From Blepharisma stoltei (taxonomy: Eukaryota; Ciliophora; Heterotrichea; Heterotrichida; Blepharismidae): 64,000 nt of DNA. Positions 53,975 to 64,000 of this stretch are shown piece after piece. The stretch lies in assembly GCA_914767885.1 (NCBI GenBank), contig CAJZBQ010000051.1, forward strand, positions 442,001 through 506,000. The letters run 5' to 3'. The notes beneath the pieces were generated by a model. It searched no databases. It had not been told where the DNA came from and saw nothing but the letters and a program-made list of their open reading frames with translations. The first letter of the stretch is position 1, and every line of letters starts with the position of its first letter. The translations under genes and the position numbers were made by a program.

Positions 53975-56900
53975 TTATTTGCCAAACATAAGCTTGAATC
54001 CTTGCTTATACTCCTCTGCTTTTTCTTTTTCCTCTTCAGTCATTGACAAATCGTTACTTTTTTTTCTCCTAAATTTCCCAAAGAATGAGCTTGTCCTAGA
54101 TACTTCAGTTGTAGGCAAAAAGTTTTTCTTTTCGATCCCCATATTTTGTATACATATTGATGGAACTTGCGATAAAACACACTTTTTGGCATGATTCATA
54201 AATTTATCAAAAAGTTCTTGAAATGATTTAAATGTTGACTGGATGACTAAGGAGGCAAGTTTTATTTTCGTTCTGCTCAAACCTATCCAACCTCTAATTG
54301 ACAATGAAACCTTAATCTCATTTAAGTTGACATATCTATAGAATTTAGGCAGTCTTCTTCTTTTATTAAGTGGTCTGATTTTCCCCATATTTGCCCTTTG
54401 AGAAGCTAAAAATGCTGTTTCTTCATCAACTGGAGGGAAAACGAAATAATAGATATCGTTATAAATGTCTGTAGAAATATCAATACTTAATGGGAAAATA
54501 AATATTTCTAAGTGATCGATTGTTGGCCATGATGCTGAATCTTTTCCTTGGATAAAACGATCTGCAAGTCTAATATTAAACATGAGATTTGAATCAATAT
54601 ATTCATCTTTATTAGCTAATAATGGAGATAGCATTGGTAAACCGTTATGAAAAACTTGAATTTTATGCAACTCAAAATTTTTTTGTGACGATTTATCATT
54701 GAAAAAATTGACAAAACACCTGATCATTGATAAATTCACACTTATAAGAGTTTCCATATTTTTCGTCATTTTTAATGATATAGTTTCAGCGGTAATTGAA
54801 ATTGCTTTCGTAAGCCTTGGCCTTTTATTCCACTGCATGCTTGCCACTTTTTCAGTTAATGCTTTTTCTATTTGCTTTTTGCCATACCTTTTGAATTCTT
54901 GCTCCATTAGTAATTCGCTATCAGAAATGCTGCCAATTTGTGCATCCCTCATAATCACTGACTGTATAACGTCAATAACTGTCCACAAATGCTCACTTTC
55001 CATTGATGATTCCATTTCAGGGAATTTTATATTTATTTTATTTACTCTTTTTTCGTTGTGCCATAAATATTTATCTTCATTTTCACATTTTTTGACAAAA
55101 TCATAGTGGCAATAAGGCAGCCTGAAGAGCGTGATATCAAATTTCATGTTTCTAGAAATAAAAACTCTCCTTAGCAGGCCTTCAATATTCCCTTTATCTC
55201 CTGCATTCCTAAAAGAATTTAATACCTCTTCAGAGCTTTCCAGCCAAAGCACTGGTCGAGCTGAATCTACTATTCCTGGAGCCACAAAGGTTTCCATGGA
55301 TTCCATGCATACAAAAATTAATCTTTTTGCGTCTATTTCCATCACATCATGAGGCAAAAATTCTTGATTTACTTCAATAGTCCCGCTTCCTCCTATAAGA
55401 AGCATCTGCGATAATGAGTCTTCATTTAAAACATTTAACTGTGGCCTATCAATTTCAATAAAAAGCAATTTTTGAAGTCTTGTTATTTTTATTTCTTCAT
55501 CTTGGGAGTTTTCTTTTTTCTCCAAGTCTGGCTCCTCTATAATAACTGGCTCATCTTGTTTTTTTGGTGAATTATGCTTCTTGTTCATAACTTTTCCGAA
55601 TTCTGGTGGGACAAAAATAAGTAAATCAGCTAAAATTGTCTCTAAGGTGCAGGTCCAAAGAAGTCGAAATCCTTTTATAGTTAAGTTGTGAAGTGGCTGG
55701 CTTTCTTCAGTGGCTTGATTATATTCAATCGAAGCACATGTCATCATTGTTTTTTCATTGCTAAATTCAAAATCAGACTCAGCGTTTATGTCGTCATTTC
55801 TTTCAAATTCCTCACTCCTCCAAAATAAAATGGTGATGCTTAAGAAAATTGGTCTCCGAGGCACACTCTCGATGAAGCAGGCCGAACCCATTCTAATAAA
55901 GCTGAAAACAGAGTCTCTGTCTCTTTTGAAGTCGACGTTCGGGCTTGGGGAGGCCTTACTGAAGAGGGAAGTTTTGTTCTCCCAGAAAGTTTTCCTGTCA
56001 CTACCAAATGAGTTAGACAGGTTTGGTCTCTCACATAATCTTTGCCTATCGGGACTATTAGGGCACCCGACAGAGGGTGATTTTTGCCTATGGAGCTGGC
56101 TCTTAGGTTACATTAGTCTCCCCAGAAAATTCAAGAGGCTAAAAATTTTGGTTAGGCCTTACACCATTTTCACTCAGGTGTATATGCACCCAACGTAGGC
56201 AACTTTCCTGGGGTTAAGGTAGTCCGACTAGTGGGGTTACCACTTATGACTGCATAAATTTTTAACTTTAACTCACTCCCCCATCCTTGATCTAATGAGC
56301 TTTCTAAAATTTGGAAAATTAGCCCATCCTTGATCAAACGATATTAAGCCTATTTCACTACCTCATCCCAAATCTAACTTCTTTGATAATAATGAATCAT
56401 AGGATATGACAATTATACTGCTCTAAACAATTCAAAAGCGATTTTAGTTAATTTTCCAAGCATTTCTCCCTTCTCTTATAGTTAGCGCTTAAAATAATTA
56501 GCTTGGAAAAATCTATCAACTATACTTGATCCAATGATGGTAATGGGTTCGATTAGGGTTTGAGGAGTGAGGGAATAAGGTTAAATAATTAATCCCATCA
56601 AACTTGCCAAGCCTAATAAAAGAGCAAGCTCCTTCTGCCTTTACCATTTCCCAAGGTATAAGTAATGCATTTTTGCATTTCTGAAAGTCTGCATGCATAT
56701 TAACAGTGTCTATTGTTGTCTGTAATCCAGTGCCATCATGAGTGAGCTTCAATATTCTCATCCCTATTATTCTGATTCTCTCTATTTGAATCCTTTTAAC
56801 CAAATCTGCGAAAGGATTTTGTCCTCCTTTGAATCCTTGTAAGTAAATAGGATTTGGCTTTAAATAGACCATTAAGAGATTGGCAACATGAAAAGTTTGT

Positions 56901-59900
56901 GAAATGTCATAGCACAAAACTAACGATTTCTGGTTAACATTTGTAATGTCTGCGCTTATTCGTATTTGCAATTCTGAGCATCGGTAATCTTTTAAAAGGT
57001 CAATTTCCTGATGGTTTGTTGCTGTAATCCAGTGATTTTCATCCTGACACACAAATTTATAATGAATTTTTGCATCAAGATGAGCAAGACTTACCAGCTC
57101 TCTGTAGGAGCCTGAATAAAGCATCAGATTTTCTACAATTAGCGATAAATAATCGTAGTTGCTTATAATATCTACATTGCCTATGTCAAGGACAAACCCA
57201 CTGTTGTCATACGGATTCATGTTGCTCTTTATCATTACTTTTCAATTTTTAACAGCTGCAATTGCATCCCCAATGAGGAAATAACGGTATCTGTCAATCA
57301 AATTCGGCTTCACAGTTTTGGTTTCTAACTTTCTAGCTGTTGTTGGATCTCTTGTAACCAAAATTCGATTCACTACATTAATCAAGTCTTTAAGGAGAGG
57401 AACTATACAAATCCCGAGTGCGCATGTTCCTCCTTCAACAGTAGCTTCAGCTTTATAGTGATTTTTGATTGTAGCCCAGAAATCTAAAGGCAGCTTATTT
57501 CTTGTAAGAATTGACCTCATTTTGGCAGTTATATGAGCTAAGGTAACTAAATAAAAAGGATAGTCTCTGATTTGAACTGTAATATTATTTATTTCTGTAA
57601 CTATGTCATGCGCCATCAATATCTTGAAAAATGATACCGGAGGGACGGGAAATTTATCCAATTCTTGCAAGGCGACGATAATTGAATCATGATCAGATAT
57701 CAAGGTATTGTTTAGTGTCATTGTTAGTCTTTCCATACAAACTCTGATAAATGGAGGAAGAACAGCGCTGCGCAGCGAGGCATATATGTCAGCTTCCCTC
57801 ATAGCATGGACTCTTTTTCTCAATGAAACGTTAAGCTCATCTTCTTCTACTATTAATTGGAATTCTGTAAATAGCAAATCAATATTCCCTTTTTCAGAAA
57901 CCCAAGCCTTTTTAGTTAATCTGATATCTTCAGGTATTATAAGACACTTAGTTCACTTGGTCAATGTGGTAATTTTATTCATACCTTTAAATATTCCTTT
58001 GCCAAGGTGATATCTGGAAGGGAGAAACAAAATAACTTTATCACCATGCACTTTTACCTGAGCATCTCCGTTTTCATCGTACCATTTATGAACAATTCCA
58101 GTCGGGCATGTCAGCAATTTCTTGAACCCATTATCATGGCCAAATACATCAGAGTCATAAAAAGTAAAAAATAGCTCAGGTCCTCTTGCTTCTGCAAGAA
58201 AGACTCGGTTGTGAACTTCTATCCCGAAATTATCATAAAATTTAGCTACAGCTTTTATATTGGTTAAATTGAATTTCAATATCAAAGGAGTCTGAGCTTG
58301 CTGCTTTGGCTTTTTATTGCCTTTGCTTAATATTGTAAATAAAATATCAAGAAAAACAGGTGTAATACGCTCAAAAGTACTCTGGGTTAACTCGATTTCT
58401 AACTCCCCCCCCCCCCTCCGTGAGCGAACAAAAAAAATTTTGTTCGCTCACGGAGGGGGGTTAATTTTTTTTTTTAAAAAAAATTTATATATAAATTTTA
58501 TAAAAAATATTTTTTTCGAAATTTAAAAAAATCCTAATTTGCAAAAATTGGGAAGCAAATATTAATTTAATTTGCAAAATTTATGTTTTAAAACGCAATT
58601 TGTTTAAAATTAAACAGAATTAGCTCTAGATTTCATTATACTAATTATCACTTATATATCAAAATTTTTTTTCCATTAAATTTTTTTTCTAAAAAAAAAA
58701 TTTTTGTTCACTCACGGAGGGTGGGTTTTTGGTCAAAAAATGGCGATTTTTCTAATGGTTTTGTTCGCTCACGGAGGGGGGGGGAGTAAGCCATCAATTT
58801 TTGTTTCCAGCTCATTTTTAACAGACTTCATAATAGGGTTTGAAAAGAAAATCATTCTATAAGCTTCATAAGAATCTAAGAAAACGTTATTTGCATAGGT
58901 TTTAAATTCATAAATTTCTTTTTGGCTGAAAGTGAAGTGGAAATTGTCAAATTTTCCTAAAATGAGAGGAATATTTTCAGAATCTAGCATGTTTATTGCG
59001 AGGGTGTTAATATTTATATTGTGGATTCAATATCCTGAAGATTTTTTCACCTCAATTTGATTGAGAGTCTGAGGAGGAATGCAATCTGCAATAAACTCAG
59101 CTAAGGAGTGGTTTAAATTTATAGAAGGGTTATCAATCTTTGTAATCATTTCAGAAACATCAGAGATTTTGCATGAGCTGAAAGTGACTTTAGGAATATT
59201 GACTAAATTCTGATTGGGCATTTTCAGCTCGATATCAAAAATGTCTAACTCAGTTGTGATTTCTGATTTTGTGTTCATAGTGAGTTTAGTCGAGTAGCAT
59301 GAAAATTCCAGTCCTTTAATGTTTAGCTCTACTGTATGCACTAATACCAAAATTTCTCGAGAAAGTGATAGAGGCTCTTCAGAAGCAGACCCTGACTTTG
59401 GGATCATAATCATATCATAATAGTTCTTAAGTTCAAAATTCCCTTTGATTTCACCTATCTCTATTTCGCAATGTCCTTTTGTTAGCGCTTTTCTCAAAGA
59501 CACATACCCTGGCCAAGTTAGTTTAAAGGTGATTGGTATAATTTCAATTAAGCTTTCATCATAAAGCATAATTGAAGAACTGCTTGCTCTTATTGATATC
59601 AAAATTTCTGCTGTTTCTGGATTGCACTCGAAGTTTGCAATTACCATGTCTTCTTTAAAGCTCATGAATTCATAGTCAAATTTAATCCTGGATACTTGTA
59701 AAATCAGATATTTACCCAGAACTAATATACAGCTTTAGAGAGTCGAAAAACAGGGCCTTGGTTCTCTGGCTTACTATTCTATGTCAGAATTTATTGCCCT
59801 AAATATTCTATTAGTAGCTTGCGGCTTGGTCTTCTGAAAACATATTTTATATACCAAATTTAATTTAAACAAACCAACACATTATTAGTTTGCTGAATCT

Positions 59901-61533
59901 GATCGGGATATGAAATTCAGTTTCCATATAAAAAAAAATGTCAACAGATTTTAAAATAAATTTTCTGATCAGAAGCTCTAAGACTTCAAGAGGCATCTAT
60001 CTCTCTGTTTGCACGCTGTGCTTGCATGCTGAGTTTGCCTACTTAATTTAATGTCTGGATTTTCCTGCTGGGTTTGCAGATGAGCTACCTGCTAATCATA
60101 AAGGATGGGTTTTTTGATTAAGCAGGCAGGATGGATTTTAACAAGATTGAAAGGGGTGACATGCCGACAAAGAGATAGATGCTACTTGAAGTGCTAGAGC
60201 TTTTGTATCGATTTCATCTAAATTCTCCAGTAGAATTCTGACTTATAGATGATTCATAAAAAAATGGAGAGAACTGGAGAAATAGGACATGAACTGAAAA
60301 TATACAAATTCAATGGGGTGACATGCCGACAAAGAGATAGATGCCTCTGGATATGTTAGAGCTTCTGTATCGATATCGTCTAAAATCTCAAGTAGAATTT
60401 GGACTTGGATGATTTATGGATGATTCATAAAAAAAAATGGACTGAACTGGAGAAATAGTACATGAACAAAAAATATACAAATTCAATGGGGTGACATGCT
60501 GACAAAGAGATAAATACTGCTTGAAGTGCTAGAGCTTCTGTATCGATTTCATCTAAAATCTCCAGTAGAATTCTGACTTACAGATGATTCATAAAAAAAT
60601 GGAAGTTACTGGAGAAATAGAACATGAACAAAAAATATACATATTCAATGGGGTGACATGCCGACAAAGAGATAGATGCCTCTTGATGTCTTAGAGCTTC
60701 TGTATCGATATCATCTAAAATCTCCAGTAGAATGCTGACTTATGGATTATGCATTAAAAATGAACTGAACTGGAAAAATAGGACATGAACTAAAAAATAC
60801 GAATTCGATGGGGTGACATGCCGACAGAGAGATAGATGCCTCTTGAAGTCTTAGAGCTTCTTTATTGATATCATCTAAAATCTCCAGTAGAATGCTCAGT
60901 AATTCTTTTTCTAATATAGGACCAAGATTAATAGAAAATTAAAAATTAATTCAGGGACTTAAAAAAGGGTATCAGAAAATTTATTTTAAAATCTGTTGAC
61001 ATTTTTTCTTATATGGAAACTGAATTTCATATCCCGATCAGATTCAGCAAACTAATAATGTGTTGGTTTGTTAAATTAAATTTGGTATAAAATATGTTTT
61101 CAGAAGACCAAGCCGCAAGCTACTAATAGAATATTTAGGGCAATAAATTCTGACATAGAATAGTAAACCAGAGAACCAAGGCCCTGTTTTTCGACTCTCA
61201 AAAACTGTATATTAATATTCTGAACAGCAAATTCTTAAAAGCATTTTCTTTTCAAGGAGTGGATTCAGTTGGCTCGACTTTTATAAGGTCTATATGCAAT
61301 CCTTGGACAAAAATAACTAGTCTCTTGTTGTGATAGAAAAGTCTGAGTTGGTTTATTTGAATGTGCACGAGTGGTAATTGCATTCTGATGTTTTTATATT
61401 TGAAGTAACCACAGGTGCACATTCGGAATGAATATTTTCATAAAGCAATTCATAGGATTATGTTGATCAATCAAGGCGCCAGAAGTATCAGGATAATGAT
61501 ATAATAGTAGAATGGGATACTCATAATTGACAT
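53975..61533 (-). CDS. Giant bridge-like lipid-transfer protein (BLTP2/FMP27/Hobbit type), interrupted three times
   Basis: Removing FB (1490 bp), B8 (387 bp) and C3 with nested D3 (756 bp) gives 4926 nt = 1641 aa. The first exon, beyond the foldback element, encodes a membrane anchor (MSIMSIPFYYYIIILILLAP) and the first beta-groove strand (YKNIRMQLPLVHIQINQLRL). The C-terminal region has FYRYVNLNEIKVSLSIRGW and LFDKFMNHAKKCVLSQ, matching the Apt1/FMP27 C-terminus. Such proteins bridge ER and plasma membrane and move phospholipids along a hydrophobic groove. Joins fall at about residues 107, 418 and 1029, all in frame. Several TGA=Trp codons. Shorter than animal BLTP2 (about 2,200 aa). The family call rests on motif order. 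Confidence 0.82.
55815..56567. mobile_element. MITE family C, copy C3, carrying nested D3
   Basis: Left end CTCCTCC then, after D3, CATCCTTGATCTAATGAGC; right end GGTTCGATTAGGGTTTGAGG AG, diverged. Flanks are TCA (55812-55814) and TGA (56568-56570), differing in the middle base. Keeping either copy leaves BLTP2 in frame (LFPQEFERN or LFPEEFERN). Confidence 0.7.
55822..56271 (+). mobile_element. SINE-like element D3, inserted into C3
   Basis: Flanked by CTCACTCCTCC (55811-55821) and CTCACTCCCCC (56272-56282), the duplicated tip of C3 and its pointer. It begins AAAATAAAATGGTGATGC and ends TTTTTAACTTTAA. Homologous to D1 and D2. Apparent frames across it are spurious. Confidence 0.75.
58403..58786. 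mobile_element. MITE family B, copy B8
   Basis: 384 bp, flanked by TAA (58400-58402, 58787-58789). The inner palindrome TCCGTGAGCGAAC...GTTCGCTCACGGA sits at the left end, the mirror of B6. Near identity with B6 and B9 implies recent activity. On the coding strand the TTA join gives TKIDGLEIELTQ. Confidence 0.92.
59725..61212. mobile_element. Foldback element FB with long inverted repeats and internal tandem array
   Basis: Long terminal inverted repeats of about 245 bp (59725-59969 and 60971-61212), starting ATATACAGCTTTAGAGAGTC, highly similar to each other. TA flanks at 59723-59724 and 61213-61214. Removal of 1490 bp joins LLFRIL to VLGKYLILQ in BLTP2, in frame. The interior is a tandem repeat with no transposase. 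Confidence 0.88.
60153..60897. repeat. Five-copy tandem repeat, period about 160-173 bp
   Basis: Copies start with GGGGTGACATGCCGACAAAG at 60153, 60315, 60488, 60650 and 60810; the last is partial. Each contains AGAGCTTCTGTATCGATATC-like and ATCTCCAGTAGAAT-like segments. It lies inside foldback element FB. Confidence 0.88.
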
Positions 61534-62339
61534 TTTAGATCTAAATTTTTTATTTGGATTTGAGAATAAAACAATCAAAAAAAGAAAGTAAAGAAAATTG
61601 GATTAGCTTATACATTAATATTAAATAATAATTGAATAAATGCAATTGATATTCAATTGTTATAATGCTTTGTTAATCAAATATATTCGTGGTTAAGCGA
61701 TATATATGAGTGTATTTATTACTTTATATATTTCATATTTTAAATAAAATTAGATCTGAATAATTTCTTTTATAATAAAAATATGGCATTCTGTCGAAAC
61801 TAATTTGTTCTGCTAATTGCTTCTCTTTCAGCAATATTTTGATTATGAAATACATCATGCTTTTTTTCTACTCGGCCAGGTCCTTCCTTCTAGAATATAT
61901 AAAAATCAGAGCGGCGAAAGTGGTAGTAGGAGGTGTGCAACCTTTAGGAGACGCTAAAGGATATAGGCTTAATAAGAATAATTACTTTTATTCAAGAATG
62001 AAATATATTTTAAATTCCTATTTATTCTTCCTTCATTGAATTTAGTGGATTGATTAATTCACGTATTAATAAATTCAAAGCTCTATTAATCGCTGATGCG
62101 TGATTATTTTTACGGCTTAGCTTTAGCTTGATTTTTTAATTTAACAATTGATTCTGTTAGAATCTTCTTTTTATCAAATTAGAAAAAAGATTATAAAAAG
62201 AAGTGAATTAGGACTGGGAACTGATATTAATCTCTAAATCAGAGAGTTTAAGCCTTGCTGAAATGAAATCTTATAATAATTGTTTAAATTAATTAATACC
62301 ATTATCCTTTATCACTGAAAAGTTTAGGGACATTTATAT
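61534..62339. other. Intergenic, with SINE-like H head relic
   Basis: 806 bp between divergent BLTP2 and MPV17. A fragment at about 61784-61860 (ATATGGCATTCTGTCGAAAC, then TTGCTTCTCTTTCAGCAAT) matches the 5' part of H2/H3 without the 3' end. The rest is AT-rich; the frame at 61839-62039 is not supported. Confidence 0.45.
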
Positions 62340-63280
62340 ATGATTATACGCAGCCTCTGGAATTTATACCTTGGAGGCCTCGAGAAGCACCCTATCAAAA
62401 CTAAGTAAATCCCACATAGGATGGCAACGGGTATGGTCATTACGAGCGCTGGAGATTTAATTGCCCAGAAATTAGTTGAAGGAAATGACGATGTTGATTT
62501 TAAACGACTGCTTAACATGGCTATTTATGGGTGTGTAGTTGCAGGTGGTGTCGGGCATTACTGATATAAAGGACTCGATGCTGCTTTTGGCTCAAAAATG
62601 AATTTGCGCTCAACGCTGAAAAAAATGAGCGTCGACCTTCTGCTTTTCGCTCCTCCTGAAACTGCATTTTTCATGGCTTGGGCGCATTTAGGATCAGATC
62701 AAAAGGAACCTGTAATGGAAAAGCTTAAAAAAGACTATAAAAACGTTCTGATAGCAGATTATTTACTATGGGTTCCGACTCAGTTCATCAATTTTTGCAT
62801 TGTCCCAGAAAGACACAGAGTTCTCTTCCAAAGCGTGATTATGGTGTTCTGGAGCACATTTATATCGTTTGCGTCACATAATAGCTTACTCCCCCCTCCG
62901 TGAGTGAATAAAACCATTAGAAAAATCGCTATTTTTTTCCCAAAAACCCACCCTCCGTACCCTCCGTGAGTGAACAAAAATTTTTTATGTAAAAAAAAAT
63001 TGATATATAAATGATAATTAGTAATATGAAATCTAGAGCTAATTCTGTTTAATTTAAACAAATTGCTTTTTAAAACATAAATTTTATAAATTAAATTAAT
63101 ATTTGCTTTCCAATTTTTGCGAATTAGGATATTTTAAAATTTCGAAAAAAAAATATTTTTTATAAAATTTATATATAATTTTTTTTAAACAAAAAAAAAA
63201 TTAACCCCCCTCCGTGAGTGAACAAAATTTTTTTGTTCACTCACGGAGGGGGGGAGTTAGATAACCTTAACTTTCTTTAA
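62340..63280 (+). CDS. MPV17/PMP22-family membrane protein, interrupted
   Basis: Removing the intron 62405-62419 (GTAAATCCCACATAG) and B9 (371 bp) gives 555 nt = 184 aa. MPV17-family features: a first exon LWNLYLGGLEKHPIKTKM, then TSAGDLIAQKLVEG, GCVVAGGVGHYWYKGLD, DLLLFAPPETAFFMAW and the C-terminal signature DYLLWVPTQFINFCIVPERHRVLFQS, with VFWSTFISF. The family forms four-helix proteins of mitochondrial inner or peroxisomal membranes. One TGA=Trp. The last codons (LDNLNFL) come after B9; losing them would change only the tail. Confidence 0.9.
62889..63256. mobile_element. MITE family B, copy B9
   Basis: 368 bp, flanked by TTA (62886-62888, 63257-63259). Same orientation as B6, with the perfect inner palindrome near the right end (TCCGTGAGTGAAC...GTTCACTCACGGA). 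Here the arm has GTGAGTGAAC in both halves, so the two halves changed together. A small duplication (CCTCCGTA) is present at about 62952. Confidence 0.9.
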
Positions 63281-63344
63281 TCTAGGCTTTTATGAATGCA
63301 ATAGCCTAATTAATTGAATTTATTTTGATCTAAAAAATTAATTA

Positions 63345-64000
63345 TTACTCTCTTATAAGTCTGCCTCCCTTAGCTAGCCTATCACATACAATAGTTATAT
63401 GCTTTTTCAATTTTTCTGTTGAAGTCGGGAAGCTTAAATTCCCTAATTGTGCATTTGCCTCTTTTTCGTTTTTCGCTAGAACGCTTTTCAATAATCAAGT
63501 CATAGCTACGTTTGTTGCTTCTTGCCACCCAGGCTCTCCATTCATTACAAATGGGTTTAAATGTCTGCTTAATACCTCAAAACTTTGATTATCTAAATTA
63601 AATCTCATCCTCAACAGTAACAAAGCCAAGTTTATGCTTGCACTTAATTTTTGTGAAGCTATCAACAGCTGCTCTTGCAAGGTTTCTACGTTTTCTGCCC
63701 TTGCCATAACTTGGGAATGTGTTACATGTAATAAATAATCCAAATTATTTAGCGGCGCTGGGTTTTTATCTTTAAACCTCACTAAAAGTCTTTTTTGGAT
63801 AGCTGCGTATTGTTCGCACAGCTTTCCTAAGTTATCTTCTTCGTCTTTTAATTGTTTTCTCGCCTCAAAGTGTGAGTCAACATTTTGGAATAAATCTTGG
63901 AATGGAAGCGGCTCTTCAAATGCTAATTTTTCATGCCCGACTCTTAAACAGATTTCTTCTACCATCAGCCAAAGGGTATGGAAGTGAGACGATTGAATTC
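63345..64000 (-). CDS. BBS9: BBS9 (PTHB1) C-terminal part (partial)
   Basis: Open to the right edge; the visible 217 residues end in TAA. Strong match to the PTHB1 C-terminus: LWLMVEEI near the edge, PLPFQDLFQNVDSHFEARKQL, RLLVRFKDKNPAPLNNLD, LLLRMRF, then GWQEATNVAMTW (TGA) and KKHITIVCDRLAKGGRLI. BBS9 is a core subunit of the BBSome, which carries membrane proteins in cilia with the intraflagellar-transport machinery. No insertion is seen in this part. Tail to tail with MPV17, 64 bp apart. Confidence 0.92.

Noticed and set aside
60153..60897. CRISPR-like array
   Set aside because: Units of about 165 bp are full-length tandem repeats without spacers, inside a eukaryotic foldback element.
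61839..62039. 66-aa plus-strand frame
   Set aside because: Overlaps a decayed H retroposon head and shows no domain.

Overview
This window looks like germline (micronuclear) DNA of a heterotrich ciliate close to Blepharisma. Three signs support this. (1) UGA is read as tryptophan throughout: many conserved genes (PKG, CDPK, CK1, SLY1, copine, BBS9) only stay open if TGA=Trp, and every gene ends in TAA or TAG. (2) All eleven introns found are exactly 15 nt, GT...AG. (3) Most genes are interrupted inside their exons by mobile elements. Removing each element together with one copy of its flanking direct repeat restores the conserved protein and the frame. Stentor is unlikely because it uses the standard code. 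The genus is an inference; heterotrich ciliate is well supported.

I annotate 34 genes, two cut by the window edges. Eighteen carry 29 exonic insertions. After removal of the insertions and introns, all 18 reconstructed coding lengths are multiples of three. Five groups of element recur. (a) MITE-like elements with CTCCC...GGGAG ends and a 3-bp TNA duplication: family A (arms TTCCAATTTAAA), B (GTGAGCGAAC) and C (CATCCTTGATCGAACG). (b) TA-flanked palindromes (F), a 1.49-kb foldback element with an internal tandem array (FB), a related MITE (E), a 43-bp short IES (O) and an element in a TTAGAG repeat (N). (c) GC-richer SINE-like retroposons D, H, J and K with 8-17 bp duplications; most end in short tandem tails. 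(d) One element with a 9-bp duplication resembling Mutator-type (L). (e) One with a GAACAC duplication (M). Family letters are mine.

Layout. 0-6 kb: RBR-type zinc protein end, two small genes, a four-CNB cGMP-dependent kinase with a three-level nested insertion, and a divergent ATG8 gene 15 bp away. 6-20.5 kb: DNAJC8-like, two CBM20 proteins flanking a CDPK, a cyclic-nucleotide-binding protein, a chorismate-lyase-like protein, a disordered protein and a secreted protein. 20.5-31 kb: coiled-coil proteins, MIOS, CK1, ribosomal protein uS2 and an RIIa-domain protein. 31-48 kb: ankyrin/IQ protein, START protein, SLY1, adenine deaminase, a leishmanolysin-like protein with a degenerate active site, copine, p25-alpha-like protein and SPOUT1 methyltransferase. 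48-64 kb: two degenerate stretches, folate-biopterin transporter, DMT transporter, a giant BLTP2/FMP27-type lipid-transfer protein, MPV17 and BBS9.

Genes are packed tightly: SLY1/ADE stop codons abut with 0 bp, p25/SPOUT1 lie 6 bp apart, and PKG/ATG8 start codons lie 15 bp apart. Functional themes are lipid-anchored signalling (PKG, CDPK and START protein all begin MGN/MGCC), cilia (BBS9, RIIa, p25-alpha-like) and membrane traffic. Accurate DNA elimination appears necessary for nearly all of them, including essential genes such as uS2 and SLY1. No transposase, reverse transcriptase, rRNA, tRNA or CRISPR array was recognised, so the elements here look non-autonomous.
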